Notes: generated by a model from the letters alone, not told the origin. Counted from the stretch's first letter, positions 39,399 through 47,497 are shown. The stretch: 64,000 bases of DNA from Rudaeicoccus suwonensis (GCF_007829035.1 NZ_VIVQ01000002.1:434001-498000); one strand, 5' to 3'. Made by a program: numbers and translations.

Positions 39399-39439
39399 AG
39401 GAGCAGATGGGTGGGGTGGCACCCATCTGCTCCTATGCA
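39394..39439. repeat. Perfect 20-bp inverted repeat
   Basis: TGCATAGGAGCAGATGGGTG (39394-39413), loop GGGTGG, and its exact complement at 39420-39439. It lies just downstream of the 39451 gene (minus strand), so it may be its terminator, and it marks the truncation point of the methyltransferase. Confidence 0.8.
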
Positions 39440-39450
39440 ACTCCGCCTGA

Positions 39451-39897
39451 TCACAGGAGTTCAAAGTATCCGGTGTCTGAGACTACTTTGCTCGGGAAGA
39501 CCGAACCCTTCTTGGCGGCTTCGCGCAGGCGACGGCGGAACTCGGGATCTTGGCTGTCGCCTATATAGAGACTGAGGTCCTCAGTGAGCCAGTGCGGTAC
39601 GACGGCGACTCGGTGGGTGGTGTGCGAGTCGAGGTACCAGGTGATGTTGAGAACCGAGCCACTTTCCTGCTCGCACCAGGTAGTGATCTCGACGTTCGGT
39701 GCGACACGCTGGTAATAGATCCGCTGAATGGCTGATCGACCCGCGTGCGGCCCCTCCACCAGCGTCAGCTTGATGTGGTCCACTGCCATGTGGACGGGTT
39801 CGAAGCGCCACGGCTTCGGTTCGAACAGTTCGGCGTTGTCGTCGTACCAACCCCCTTCCCACCAGCGGAATGTCTTGCCGAGCATCGTGTCGACCAT
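39451..39897 (-). CDS. MoaF/phenolic acid decarboxylase-like beta-barrel protein
   Basis: 148 residues: MLGKTFRWWEGGWYDDNAEL, HAGRSAIQRIYYQRVAPNVE and WCEQESGSVLNITWYLDSHT suggest the calycin-like barrel of MoaF-related and phenolic acid decarboxylase proteins, where a GR..Q..Y..V.p.vy..sW.E.sG pattern recurs. The match is by eye, so the activity is uncertain. The gene looks intact with a plausible start at 39897. It lies in the tRNA-Ala element between broken genes. Confidence 0.5.
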   Translation of the reverse strand: MVDTMLGKTFRWWEGGWYDDNAELFEPKPWRFEPVHMAVDHIKLTLVEGPHAGRSAIQRIYYQRVAPNVEITTWCEQESGSVLNITWYLDSHTTHRVAVVPHWLTEDLSLYIGDSQDPEFRRRLREAAKKGSVFPSKVVSDTGYFELL

Positions 39898-40074
39898 CGG
39901 ATCTCCTTCGCGTTGTTCGGATCGTCAGTCACTGCAACTGTTGCGTGACGTTCGGCTTTCGCCAGACCTCTGGCTTCGGTTTTCTCGAGGGTCTGGCTGC
40001 ATCGCCCGAGGGCGGCGACGGGCGTACCCGACGCAGTTTCTCGCCTCTGTCGAGGGATGCGATCGATGCAGCCG

Positions 40075-40356
40075 CTAGGGCGGCGGTGACCTGCGCTCCG
40101 TCGGGTGCGTCTGCGAGATCGGCTCGGCAGCGCCAAGGTCAATACCGAATCCAGGCGTCGGCTGCTTCTGTCCGATCGTGTTGCGCAAGTTGCCGATACC
40201 CTCGACGCCCGGCTCGACCACGTCGCCAGGACGGATCCAGCGGTTGAGTTCGAGGCCGCATCCTCGCGCGACGGTGCCGCTGCCGATGACATCGCCGGGC
40301 TGGAGCGGTTGGTAGGCGGACAGGGTGGAGATGACTTCAGCGAAGCTGAACAGCAT
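40075..40356 (-). pseudogene. C-terminal fragment of a fumarylacetoacetate hydrolase family protein
   Basis: FSFAEVISTLSAYQPLQPGD, VIGSGTVARGCGLELNRWI and PGDVVEPGVEGIGNLRNTIG match the C-terminal third of FAH-family hydrolases (substrate pocket and GDVIGSGT motif). The N-terminal two thirds are absent: directly upstream is the stop of another small ORF. The tail after LRNTIG does not look like the family. Confidence 0.7.
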
Positions 40357-40518
40357 CTAGCCGAGGGTGCCGCTCTGGCGCTCATCATCGGCATGAGCGT
40401 CTTTCTCTGTCGTGGTGCCATCAGGGGTGCCTGTTTCGGTGGTGATGCATTCTCCGGTCTCGACATCGCAGTACCCGGAGAGTTCGGCAGGGATGATTTC
40501 GGTGATGTTGATGTTCAT
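40357..40518 (-). CDS. Small acidic protein (53 residues) coupled to the FrnE-like gene
   Basis: ATG 40518 overlaps the stop of the upstream oxidoreductase (ATGA), so it is translationally coupled. The protein begins MNINITEIIPAELSGYC and continues DVETGECITTETGTP, ending with a charged tail (EKDAHADDERQSGTLG). Two cysteines six residues apart could form a disulfide or bind metal. Linkage to a thiol oxidoreductase suggests it is a partner or substrate. I do not recognise the family. Confidence 0.55.
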   Translation of the reverse strand: MNINITEIIPAELSGYCDVETGECITTETGTPDGTTTEKDAHADDERQSGTLG

Positions 40519-41198
40519 TGGTCGCTCCATGCTTGGTTGATTGCGTTGGTGTATCCGCCGGTGTCGGTGGAGCCGGGGATCGCGATGCGGCCGTCGAAGA
40601 CGGCGTACGGCACGCCGGTGATGCCGAGTTCGCGGGCTTGCGTCTCGTCGGCACGGACTGCGTCGGCGTATTCGTTGCTTGAGAGGACTGCTTCGACGCG
40701 GTTTCGGGGGATGCCGAGTTGGGTGGCCGTGTCGGTGAGGACGGCGTGGTCGTACACGTTGGCGTGGCCGCTGAATTGTGCTCGTTGGAGAACGCCGAGC
40801 AGTTGGTCAGCGAGTCCGAGGGTGTCGGCGAGATGAAGGACTCGATGCACGTCGAAGCTGTTGGCCAGTACCCGATCGCCGGTGTAGGGCAATCCTTCCT
40901 GGTGGGCGATGGCAGCGACCTTGTCCTCCATGCGCGCAGCGTCAGCGGGGGACAGGCTGTACTTGGCGGCGAGAAGCTCGAGGTTTGGCTTTGCTTCCTG
41001 CGACATGTGTGGGTCGAGTTCGAAGGAGTGGACCTTGACGGTGATGGCTTCGGCGTGCGGGGAGGCTGCGATGGCCTGGTCCAGCCGGTTCTTGCCGATG
41101 TAGCACCACGGGCAGGCGAGATCACCCCAGACATCAATCTGGAGCCGCTTGTCCGTTGAGGCTTTCGCGGTCGTGTGCGTTTGCGGTGAGGTGGTCAT
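40515..41198 (-). CDS. DsbA family (FrnE-like) thiol oxidoreductase
   Basis: 227 residues from ATG 41198. RLQIDVWGDLACPWCYIGKN has the CPWC redox motif at the start of a thioredoxin fold with a helical insert; GITGVPYAVFDGRIAIPG near the C-terminus carries the cis-Pro (GVP) and is typical of FrnE/2-hydroxychromene isomerase-like DsbA proteins. No signal peptide, so cytoplasmic. It probably oxidises or isomerises thiols, often in oxidative-stress or polyketide settings. Confidence 0.88.
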   Translation of the reverse strand: MTTSPQTHTTAKASTDKRLQIDVWGDLACPWCYIGKNRLDQAIAASPHAEAITVKVHSFELDPHMSQEAKPNLELLAAKYSLSPADAARMEDKVAAIAHQEGLPYTGDRVLANSFDVHRVLHLADTLGLADQLLGVLQRAQFSGHANVYDHAVLTDTATQLGIPRNRVEAVLSSNEYADAVRADETQARELGITGVPYAVFDGRIAIPGSTDTGGYTNAINQAWSDQ

Positions 41199-41264
41199 GT
41201 GAGGATTTCCTTTCGGCATGGGGATGAGGGCGCAGTTCCGGGCCACCTGTCGGCGCGGGCTGTG

Positions 41265-42728
41265 TCAGTTGGTGGCCGGCTCGGGGGCTGGCGGGGCAGG
41301 CACGGGCTTGGGTTTGGCCGGGAGCAGCGTGGCGATGAGGACTGAGGCGAGGCTGACCGCGGCGGTGATGACGAAGACGGTGCGGTAGCCGTGGACCACA
41401 CCGGCAGCCGCGCTGAGCCCGTGGTGGTGGGCGGCGTCGGATGCTGCGATGGTGACCAGGATCGCGAGTCCGATCGCTCCGCCGACCTGACGTGACATGT
41501 TGACCAGTCCCGAGGCGAGACCGGCGTGTTGGCGGTCGATCCCGATCGTGGCAGCCGCGACGATCGGCACGAACATCAGACTCATCCCGGCCCCGGCGAT
41601 CAGCAGCGGTCCCAGCACATGGGCCGTGTAGTCAGAGTGGACGGAGATTCTCGACAGCCACGCCATGCCTATGGCGGCGAGCACGCCGCCGACGATGAGC
41701 AGCATTCGCGGGCCGAAGATCGGCACCATCTTTTGGCTGGCGATCGCACCGATCGCCGTCACGATCGTCATGGGTACCAGGGTCAGCCCGGTGTGGATGG
41801 CGCTGCAGCCGAGAATCTGCTCCTCGTAGAGAGACAGGAAGTAGACGACGGCGGTCAACGTCACGCCGAGAGTTGCGAACAGGACGTTGGCGATGCTGAG
41901 TGGACGATGGCGAAAGATGCTGAACGGGACCAGCGGCGCAGCGGTGCGTGTCTCGATCGCCACGAAGGCCACCAGCAGCACGATGGCGGCGGCCAGGGTT
42001 GCGATCACGCGCGCTGACCCCCAGCCGCTTGTGCTCGCGTCCGACAGGCCGTAAACGAGTGCGGCCACCCCGAGAGTCGCCGTCACCGCGCCGGGAATGT
42101 CGAGACGACGCCAGTTACTGTCCGCCACGGAAGGAAGCAAGCTGACGGCGGACGCGAGCAGCAGGGCGACGCCGACCGGCACGTTGAGCAGTAGCACGTA
42201 CCGCCAGCCCAGCGCAGAGGTGAGGACACCTCCAAGCACCAGGCCGGCCGCGCCGCCGATCGAGGCCGCGGCCGACCACAGGCCCAGCGCGCGGGTCCGG
42301 TGATGGTTCTCCATCGGGGTGGTGATGATCAGGCTGATGGTCGAGGGCGTCATCGCGGCAGCACCGAGCCCCATTACGAAGCGGGCCGCGAGCAGCCATC
42401 CACTGTCCTGGGCCAGCCCGGCGGTCAGGCTGGAGAGCGTGAAGATCACCAGCCCGGTTTGAAAGACGTTCTTTTGCCCGAAGAGATCCCCGGCTCGGGC
42501 GGAGAGCAACAGGAACCCTCCGTAGGTCACGAGGAAGCCGTTGATGACCCACTGCTGGCCGGTGATGGACAGCCCGAGCGCCCGATGTATGCCCGGTAGA
42601 GCGACGGTCACGATCGTGGTGTTCATCACCAGGACGAACTGAGTCGTGCAGGCGATGGCGACGATCACCCAGACCGGCACCCGGAGCTTCGGGGGGGCGG
42701 CGGGCTCAGCGGATTTCAGGCTGGTCAT
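41265..42728 (-). CDS. MFS drug-efflux transporter, DHA2 (14-helix) type
   Basis: 487 residues, about 14 membrane helices. FVLVMNTTIVTVALPGIHRA (helix 1), QQWVINGFLVTYGGFLLLSA and RAGDLFGQKNVF (loop 2-3 motif A), and IGGAAGLVLGGVLTSALGWR (motif C) mark a proton-driven multidrug exporter. A Pro/Ala-rich tail ends the protein. It is divergent from an HxlR-type regulator that most likely controls it. Confidence 0.9.
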   Translation of the reverse strand: MTSLKSAEPAAPPKLRVPVWVIVAIACTTQFVLVMNTTIVTVALPGIHRALGLSITGQQWVINGFLVTYGGFLLLSARAGDLFGQKNVFQTGLVIFTLSSLTAGLAQDSGWLLAARFVMGLGAAAMTPSTISLIITTPMENHHRTRALGLWSAAASIGGAAGLVLGGVLTSALGWRYVLLLNVPVGVALLLASAVSLLPSVADSNWRRLDIPGAVTATLGVAALVYGLSDASTSGWGSARVIATLAAAIVLLVAFVAIETRTAAPLVPFSIFRHRPLSIANVLFATLGVTLTAVVYFLSLYEEQILGCSAIHTGLTLVPMTIVTAIGAIASQKMVPIFGPRMLLIVGGVLAAIGMAWLSRISVHSDYTAHVLGPLLIAGAGMSLMFVPIVAAATIGIDRQHAGLASGLVNMSRQVGGAIGLAILVTIAASDAAHHHGLSAAAGVVHGYRTVFVITAAVSLASVLIATLLPAKPKPVPAPPAPEPATN

Positions 42729-42818
42729 CGGGTTTTCTTTCGTAAGTAGAGGCTAGTTACTTGTTGTGCGTCACCACATCGTCTGTTATCTTTGCGTCAT
42801 GCACAAGAAGGCACATTC

Positions 42819-43226
42819 ATGTCAGTAGGGCACATCGGGACGCCCACCCCACTTGTGCTCAACGAGGACTGCCCGACCCGCGAGGTTCTCGACCGGGTGG
42901 GTGACAAGTGGAGCGTTCTGGTCATCGTCCTTCTCGGCCAGCGCACCCACCGCTTCAACGAGCTGCACCGCACGATCGAGGGCATCAGCCAGCGCATGCT
43001 CACGCTCACGGTCCGCGCCCTGGAGCGCGATGGGCTGGTCAACCGCACCATCTACCCCACGGTCCCACCCCGCGTCGACTACGAACTCACAGAACTCGGC
43101 AGGACACTGCTCGTCCCGCTCGAAGCCCTGAACACTTGGGCCAACTCCCACCGCGACGACATCCGAGCGGCGCGCGAACGACACGATGCCGAGACGGCGG
43201 ACCGCACTGTCCAGGCAAGCGGTTGA
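42819..43226 (+). CDS. HxlR family transcriptional regulator
   Basis: 135 residues from ATG 42819 (GAAGG upstream). NEDCPTREVLDRVGDKWSVL, RFNELHRTIEGISQRMLT and the wing VPPRVDYELTELGRTLL are the HxlR winged-helix signature. The conserved N-terminal Cys of many redox-sensing HxlR proteins is present (Cys in NEDCPT). It probably represses the divergent efflux gene, with the 90-bp gap (42729-42818) as shared control region. Confidence 0.92.
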   Translation: MSVGHIGTPTPLVLNEDCPTREVLDRVGDKWSVLVIVLLGQRTHRFNELHRTIEGISQRMLTLTVRALERDGLVNRTIYPTVPPRVDYELTELGRTLLVPLEALNTWANSHRDDIRAARERHDAETADRTVQASG

Positions 43227-43336
43227 TCGCGATGCGCCTGCCGCTCTCTCGACAGCGGCAGGCGGGCCAACACCGAGGGGGACGCGGACGGTAATTCCAC
43301 GCGGTCCCAGCGTCCGGTGATGTTTAGCGCGCTGAT

Positions 43337-43861
43337 TCAGCCGGTTCGTTGCGTCAACGTCACGACCCTCCTGCGGCCACCCGGCCGGATCGTCACCGCT
43401 CGCTCCACCAGCACTCGCCGAATCGTCTGATCGGCCACCCCGAAGTGTTGACCGACGTTGTGCACCGTCCACCCTTCCCCGTACAGACGGACCGCCTCGT
43501 CAATCTGCGCCTCGGTCACGACCGGCCGAGTCTTGCCCGCATGAGCAACGTGCCGGGCGACCGTCGTGCGATGAAGCTCGTAGGTCTTCGCCAGCTCGCA
43601 GACACGAGCACCGGCCTCATACTCTGCGATCAACGCCTCAAACGCGGCCGGGGCGAGCCGCCGCTGTGCTTGCCGAAGCACCCGCACGTTCGGACCCCGC
43701 GCATCCTCAAACACCGTCACCGGCGGCTCCTGAGCCACCTCGGCCCCCTTCCCGACCCGACGAAGTAGCCGCCTGACCAGGGATTTTGCAGACGGCCAAG
43801 AGTTTGAGAACTCTCTACGTAGGTCCACTGCAAGCGTCCTACTCCTACCCGTTGTCATCAT
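43337..43861 (-). CDS. Helix-turn-helix protein, mobile-element type
   Basis: Two helix-turn-helix units are visible: RVCELAKTYELHRTTVARHV and WTVHNVGQHFGVADQTIRRV, each preceded by an acidic helix. This resembles the Hin-type DNA-binding repeats often found beside serine recombinases. The reading frame at its 5' side runs back through a terminator-like hairpin (43833-43885), so the true start is probably further in (about 43700-43800). It may be a 3' part of a longer element gene. Confidence 0.6.
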   Translation of the reverse strand: MMTTGRSRTLAVDLRREFSNSWPSAKSLVRRLLRRVGKGAEVAQEPPVTVFEDARGPNVRVLRQAQRRLAPAAFEALIAEYEAGARVCELAKTYELHRTTVARHVAHAGKTRPVVTEAQIDEAVRLYGEGWTVHNVGQHFGVADQTIRRVLVERAVTIRPGGRRRVVTLTQRTG

Positions 43862-43889
43862 TGACGGGGATGCGGGTAGGACGCTTTTT
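43833..43889 (+). terminator. Terminator-like hairpin at right edge of the tRNA-Ala element
   Basis: AGCGTCCTAC (43833-43842) pairs with GTAGGACGCT (43876-43885), followed by TTTTG on the plus strand. No plus-strand gene ends just before it. It resembles the hairpin after tRNA-Ala (38339-38395), sharing GCGTC-TACTC and CATCAT in the same order. Confidence 0.65.
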
Positions 43890-43974
43890 GTATGCCGCTG
43901 ATCGCCGGCCGGTGCCAGCGAACAGTCGTGGTTCCGCGGAATGATTCAGGGCACCGCGGGTGGCCTTGCCGTCG

Positions 43975-44415
43975 TCATACCTCAAGAAGCGAGTCGCGGC
44001 AGGTGGCAAGCAGCGCCAGGAGCCGGGTGAGATCACGGCCGGTGAGGTCACTGGTCATCGTCGACACGACTGCGGCAACCTCGCCGCGTGCCTGACCGAC
44101 CAGCGCCGCGGCGGTCGTGCTGAGGGATGTGGCCCGCTCGCGTCGGGGGCCAGGGTCGTCGGAGCGTTCGACGAGTCCGCGCCGTTCAAGCCCTTGGAGA
44201 AGCACGTTCATGGCCTGGCGTGAGACGAAGGCGCGGCGCGCAAGTTCGGACCCGGTGATGCCGGGGGTGTCATGGAGGGCTTGGAGACAGGCGTATTGCG
44301 GCACGCTCAAACCGAGAGGACGCAGCGCTTCGTCCATGCGCTGATGCAGGATCGACTGGGTGGCCTTGATCAGTACACCCAACTCCTCCTGCGGATTCAG
44401 CGACCTGTCGTTCAT
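43975..44415 (-). CDS. MarR family transcriptional regulator
   Basis: 146 residues: LSVPQYACLQALHDTPGITG, SELARRAFVSRQAMNVLLQG and LERRGLVERSDDPGPRRERA form the MarR winged helix with its wing. It is divergent from a VOC-family gene; two inverted repeats built on TTGACA/TGTCAA lie in the 73-bp gap, one over its own start codon. Confidence 0.9.
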   Translation of the reverse strand: MNDRSLNPQEELGVLIKATQSILHQRMDEALRPLGLSVPQYACLQALHDTPGITGSELARRAFVSRQAMNVLLQGLERRGLVERSDDPGPRRERATSLSTTAAALVGQARGEVAAVVSTMTSDLTGRDLTRLLALLATCRDSLLEV

Positions 44416-44467
44416 GTCAACAGCTTGACAGACAATGGTTGAGTGTCAAATTATTGACACTCAACCA
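44415..44467. promoter_or_regulatory. MarR operators
   Basis: Large palindrome: TGGTTGAGTGTCAA (44436-44449), spacer ATTA, exact complement 44454-44467. Smaller one: TGTCAA (44415-44420), CAGC, TTGACA (44425-44430), overlapping the MarR start. Both contain the half-site TTGACA, which may also be a -35 element. Confidence 0.8.
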
Positions 44468-44488
44468 TCACATGACCGGAGTAATTCG

Positions 44489-44860
44489 ATGACTGCTACG
44501 ACTGGACCCGACTTTGTTTCGTTCCAGGTGCGCAATGTGAAAACGTCCGCACGGTTCTACGAGGAAACGATCGGGCTCACGCGACTCCCTGCCCCGAACC
44601 CGGCCGCGGCGGTGTTCTCCGCCGGCGGCGTGGCGTTCGCGGTTCGCGAACCGCTCCCCGGTGTGGATCTTGACGCGATCAGCCAACTCGGCGCGGGCGT
44701 CGGCGTGTGGTTTCACAACGAGGACGCGACCGGGCTGCACGCGCGGCTGACAGAGCTGGGAGTAGCGATCGTGGCTGAGCCGACGGAGGGTCCGTTCGGA
44801 GTGCAGTTCTCCTTCCGTGACCCGGACGGTTACGTCGTCACGGTCCACTCCAAGGCGTAA
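44489..44860 (+). CDS. VOC (glyoxalase/bleomycin-resistance fold) family protein
   Basis: 123 residues from ATG 44489 (GGAG 7 nt upstream). FVSFQVRNVKTSARFYEETI at the N-terminus and FGVQFSFRDPDGYVVTVHSK at the C-terminus are the paired beta-alpha-beta-beta-beta units of the VOC superfamily. It may be a lyase, dioxygenase or binding protein; the MarR pairing suggests detoxification. Confidence 0.87.
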   Translation: MTATTGPDFVSFQVRNVKTSARFYEETIGLTRLPAPNPAAAVFSAGGVAFAVREPLPGVDLDAISQLGAGVGVWFHNEDATGLHARLTELGVAIVAEPTEGPFGVQFSFRDPDGYVVTVHSKA

Positions 44861-44914
44861 CACCGCTGTGACCTGGCTCGTCGTGACGTTCTCGGTGACG
44901 GGACCGGATTGCTC

Positions 44915-45193
44915 CTAGAGATCGGACAGTGGGGCACGACGGATCGGCTGGAACTCGACGACGGTGTGAGAAGCGAGTCCGGCCGTTGCGAACGGGTCGC
45001 GCGCGACGATGGCACGGATGACCTCCGCGGGATGGTCCCCAGTGAGAATCACCCCACCGGTGCGAGGCGTCTTAGGGCCGGAGGCCACGAAGACCCTTGC
45101 TGCGTATTGCTCGTCGAGCCAGGCGTTGTGGTCGGGCAGCGCTGCGTCGATCCGATCAAGGGATGCCGTGTAGTCGATGAGGATGACGAACAT
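44915..45193 (-). CDS. YciI family protein
   Basis: 92 residues from ATG 45193: MFVILIDYTASLDRIDAALP, then HNAWLDEQYAARVFVASGP (the His/Asp region of the YCII fold) and RDPFATAGLASHTVVEFQP. Small dimeric ferredoxin-like proteins of this type are often dehydrochlorinase-like or of unknown activity. Divergent from a LysR regulator. Confidence 0.85.
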   Translation of the reverse strand: MFVILIDYTASLDRIDAALPDHNAWLDEQYAARVFVASGPKTPRTGGVILTGDHPAEVIRAIVARDPFATAGLASHTVVEFQPIRRAPLSDL

Positions 45194-45265
45194 GACCTCG
45201 ACGCTACGGACGAGACGCTGGGCCGAGAAGGACCAGATCACCCACGGTCCTATAGGTTCTGTCCT

Positions 45266-46099
45266 ATGGGTCAGACCGATGCCGTCGACCAGATCTCGGT
45301 CCTGCACCTGCGTTACTTCCTCGCGGTCGTCGAAGAAGGCTCGGTGCGGGCGGCGGCTGACCGGCTCCGAATCGCGCAACCAAGTCTGAGCCAGCAGATC
45401 GGACGCCTCGAACGACGTCTGGGGATGCGCCTCTTCCACCGGCATCCCGCTGGTATGACGCCCACCCACGACGGCGAACAGATCGCCGCCGTGGCTCGCA
45501 CGTTCATGGCCGGCTTGTGCAGTGACAAAGCAGGCCAACGTCCCGTGTCGCGTGTGAGTGTGCCCCGAGGAACAGAAGGACGAGTCCTCGGTCTGCTGCT
45601 CGACCGATTCGGTGACGGCGTGCAGTTCGTTCGCATCGACAGTGCTCGCGCGGCGCGTGCCCTTGCCCGTGGCGACGTGGAGGCGGCTCTGGTGCGGCAT
45701 CCCCTCCCTCGCCTTGCAGCGGATTGTGAGGTGCTCGAGGTGTATGACGCACCGCTCGGCGTCGTCGCATCCGCAGAGCATCCGCTCGCGACCCGCCAGG
45801 AACTGGACTGGGTCCACCTTCGCGACCAGCGGCTGCTGTGGTTCGACGAACAGCGAGCGCCCGAGTTCGCCCAATGGCTCCTCGGTGTATGCCGCGAGCG
45901 GGGTTGGGATCCGCTGTTGTACGTCATGGATCCTGCGGGCAGCGGACTGGTGGATGATGCGCTCGCGCGCTCCTCGGATCTTGTCGCTCTTCGGCCTCGG
46001 CCGGACTCCACCGGACCGGCGATCACCTGGATACCGTTGACGGAGCCGCCGATCGAGCGCTACCTGCTCATCGGTCGGAAGCCGGTGGCACGTCGCTAG
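45266..46099 (+). CDS. LysR family transcriptional regulator
   Basis: 277 residues from ATG 45266. LHLRYFLAVVEEGSVRAAAD and LRIAQPSLSQQIGRLERRLG form the LysR helix-turn-helix; a shorter-than-usual effector domain follows. The short inverted repeat ATAGG-TTCTGT-CCTAT just before and over the start is a likely autoregulatory box. It probably controls the divergent YciI gene. Confidence 0.9.
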   Translation: MGQTDAVDQISVLHLRYFLAVVEEGSVRAAADRLRIAQPSLSQQIGRLERRLGMRLFHRHPAGMTPTHDGEQIAAVARTFMAGLCSDKAGQRPVSRVSVPRGTEGRVLGLLLDRFGDGVQFVRIDSARAARALARGDVEAALVRHPLPRLAADCEVLEVYDAPLGVVASAEHPLATRQELDWVHLRDQRLLWFDEQRAPEFAQWLLGVCRERGWDPLLYVMDPAGSGLVDDALARSSDLVALRPRPDSTGPAITWIPLTEPPIERYLLIGRKPVARR

Positions 46100-46127
46100 C
46101 AACCGAATCCGGTCAGCCCGAATCCGG

Positions 46128-46670
46128 TCAGTGCGTCGGTATCAAGCCTGTCGTGGACAGTGCCATCCCGGCGATCGCGCACCCGGCCAGCAGGACCAGC
46201 GGATGCAGACGGCGCACGAAGCTCAGGCCCGCGACTGCACCACTCATCACCAGCAGCAGCCATCTGATGTCCGTGGTCTGGATGATCACTGCCGCGCCGC
46301 CCGCCACGAGACCGGCGCTGACCGGGACGATGGCCGTTTGCAGGCGCTTTCGCCAAGGGCGGTCCGCGAAGCGATCCCAGCGGCCGGCGACGAAATAGGC
46401 GAGCGTCGAGGACGGCACGAACTTGCCGATGCTCACAGCCACGACGCCCGCGACACCGGCAACATGCCACCCGATGAGCGGGACGATCATCAGGTTCGGT
46501 CCCGGGGCGGCCTGCGAGAGAGCGAACATCTGGGAGAACTGCGCATTGGTGACCCAGTGGAACTGATGCACCACCAGCGTGTGCATCTGCGGCAGCACGG
46601 CGTTGCCGCCGCCGAACGACAGCACCGACAGTTCACCGAAGGCCAGCACGAGCCAGATCAGCTCTCTCAT
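46128..46670 (-). CDS. Chromate transporter, C-terminal-type half (ChrA short chain)
   Basis: 180 residues from ATG 46670, overlapping the upstream stop (ATGA). LAFGELSVLSFGGGNAVLPQ and FSQMFALSQAAPGPNLMIVP are the ChrA domain signature; five or six membrane helices. With the next entry it forms a two-gene short-chain chromate ion transporter (CHR superfamily), each protein carrying one ChrA domain. Confidence 0.88.
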   Translation of the reverse strand: MRELIWLVLAFGELSVLSFGGGNAVLPQMHTLVVHQFHWVTNAQFSQMFALSQAAPGPNLMIVPLIGWHVAGVAGVVAVSIGKFVPSSTLAYFVAGRWDRFADRPWRKRLQTAIVPVSAGLVAGGAAVIIQTTDIRWLLLVMSGAVAGLSFVRRLHPLVLLAGCAIAGMALSTTGLIPTH

Positions 46671-47215
46671 CGCGACTGCTCCGGTCGCACCATTAGCAGG
46701 GCGACCGCGGTGCCTGCGACCAGCACGATCGGCAACGAAATGCCCAGCAGCCAGATGGCGGCGAGCACTGCCAGGGCGACCACGGCTGCTTGCGGCTTCG
46801 CACGCAATGCCAGCAGCAGCCGGACGGCGACTCCACCGACCAGACCGGAGGCTCCCGCTGCCAATCCCCACATCGCCGCATGAACCAGCGGCTGCGTGTC
46901 GAATGCTGAATACACCGTCCACGCCATGATCACCAACAGCGTCGGCACCGCCAGCAGCCCACCGGCGGCACACACTGCACCGGCACGACCGTGGAACCGG
47001 CGACCGATGACGACCGACAGATTGACGACGTTGCCGCCCGGCAGGAATTGGCACAGCGCCAACAGCTGGGCGAATTCTGCGGCATCGAGCCAGCCTCTGC
47101 GCTCGACGATCATCCGGCGGCTCAGTGGGAGTACGCCACCGAATCCAGTCGCGCCCAGTACCAGGAAGCCAGTGAACAACTGCCCTTTGGTCGGGGTCTC
47201 CACCTCGTTCGTCAT
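46667..47215 (-). CDS. Chromate transporter, N-terminal-type half (ChrA short chain)
   Basis: 182 residues from ATG 47215 with GGAGGG 6 nt upstream. FLVLGATGFGGVLPLSRRMI, FAQLLALCQFLPGGNVVNLS and VGGVAVRLLLAL fit the other ChrA half. First gene of the pair; two 18-bp dyads lie just upstream. Many CHR proteins export chromate, but some have other anions as substrates. Confidence 0.88.
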   Translation of the reverse strand: MTNEVETPTKGQLFTGFLVLGATGFGGVLPLSRRMIVERRGWLDAAEFAQLLALCQFLPGGNVVNLSVVIGRRFHGRAGAVCAAGGLLAVPTLLVIMAWTVYSAFDTQPLVHAAMWGLAAGASGLVGGVAVRLLLALRAKPQAAVVALAVLAAIWLLGISLPIVLVAGTAVALLMVRPEQSR

Positions 47216-47234
47216 GTCAGTCCCTCCACCCACA

Positions 47235-47274
47235 TATCTTCACGTCAAGATAATAATATCTCGATATCAAGATA
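47235..47274. promoter_or_regulatory. Two tandem 18-bp operator-like dyads upstream of the chrA pair
   Basis: TATCTTCACGTCAAGATA (47235-47252) and TATCTCGATATCAAGATA (47257-47274), start-to-start distance 22 bp (two helical turns). Both are inverted repeats with TATCT/AGATA ends. Confidence 0.7.
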
Positions 47275-47497
47275 GTTTTCAAAACGACCCGGGTGCGGCC
47301 GCATGGGGTGACGGCCCGCGGCATACAACGCGGAGCTGAGACGCTGGGGTCTGAACTCGCGTTGGTGGTCAATCAGCCTGCCGTCGTCATCGTCCGCCAC
47401 ACCGCCGCGAACTCGACGAGACGCGTCGCTGCTGGGTTCACGATGGCATACAACGCGGACGTTCGGGCGATCGAGGTGACCGACGTGCTGCCGCGGT
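47275..47497. other. Intergenic stretch without a recognisable gene
   Basis: 223 bp. The only structure seen is a 14-bp direct repeat GGCATACAACGCGG (about 47320 and 47444). An open frame on the plus strand (47293-47535) has no recognisable protein features. Confidence 0.5.

Noticed and set aside
38763-39464. An intact 233-residue methyltransferase
   Set aside because: Its first residues are read through a hairpin, and its last 40 residues are out of frame with the family ending, which is found in another frame.
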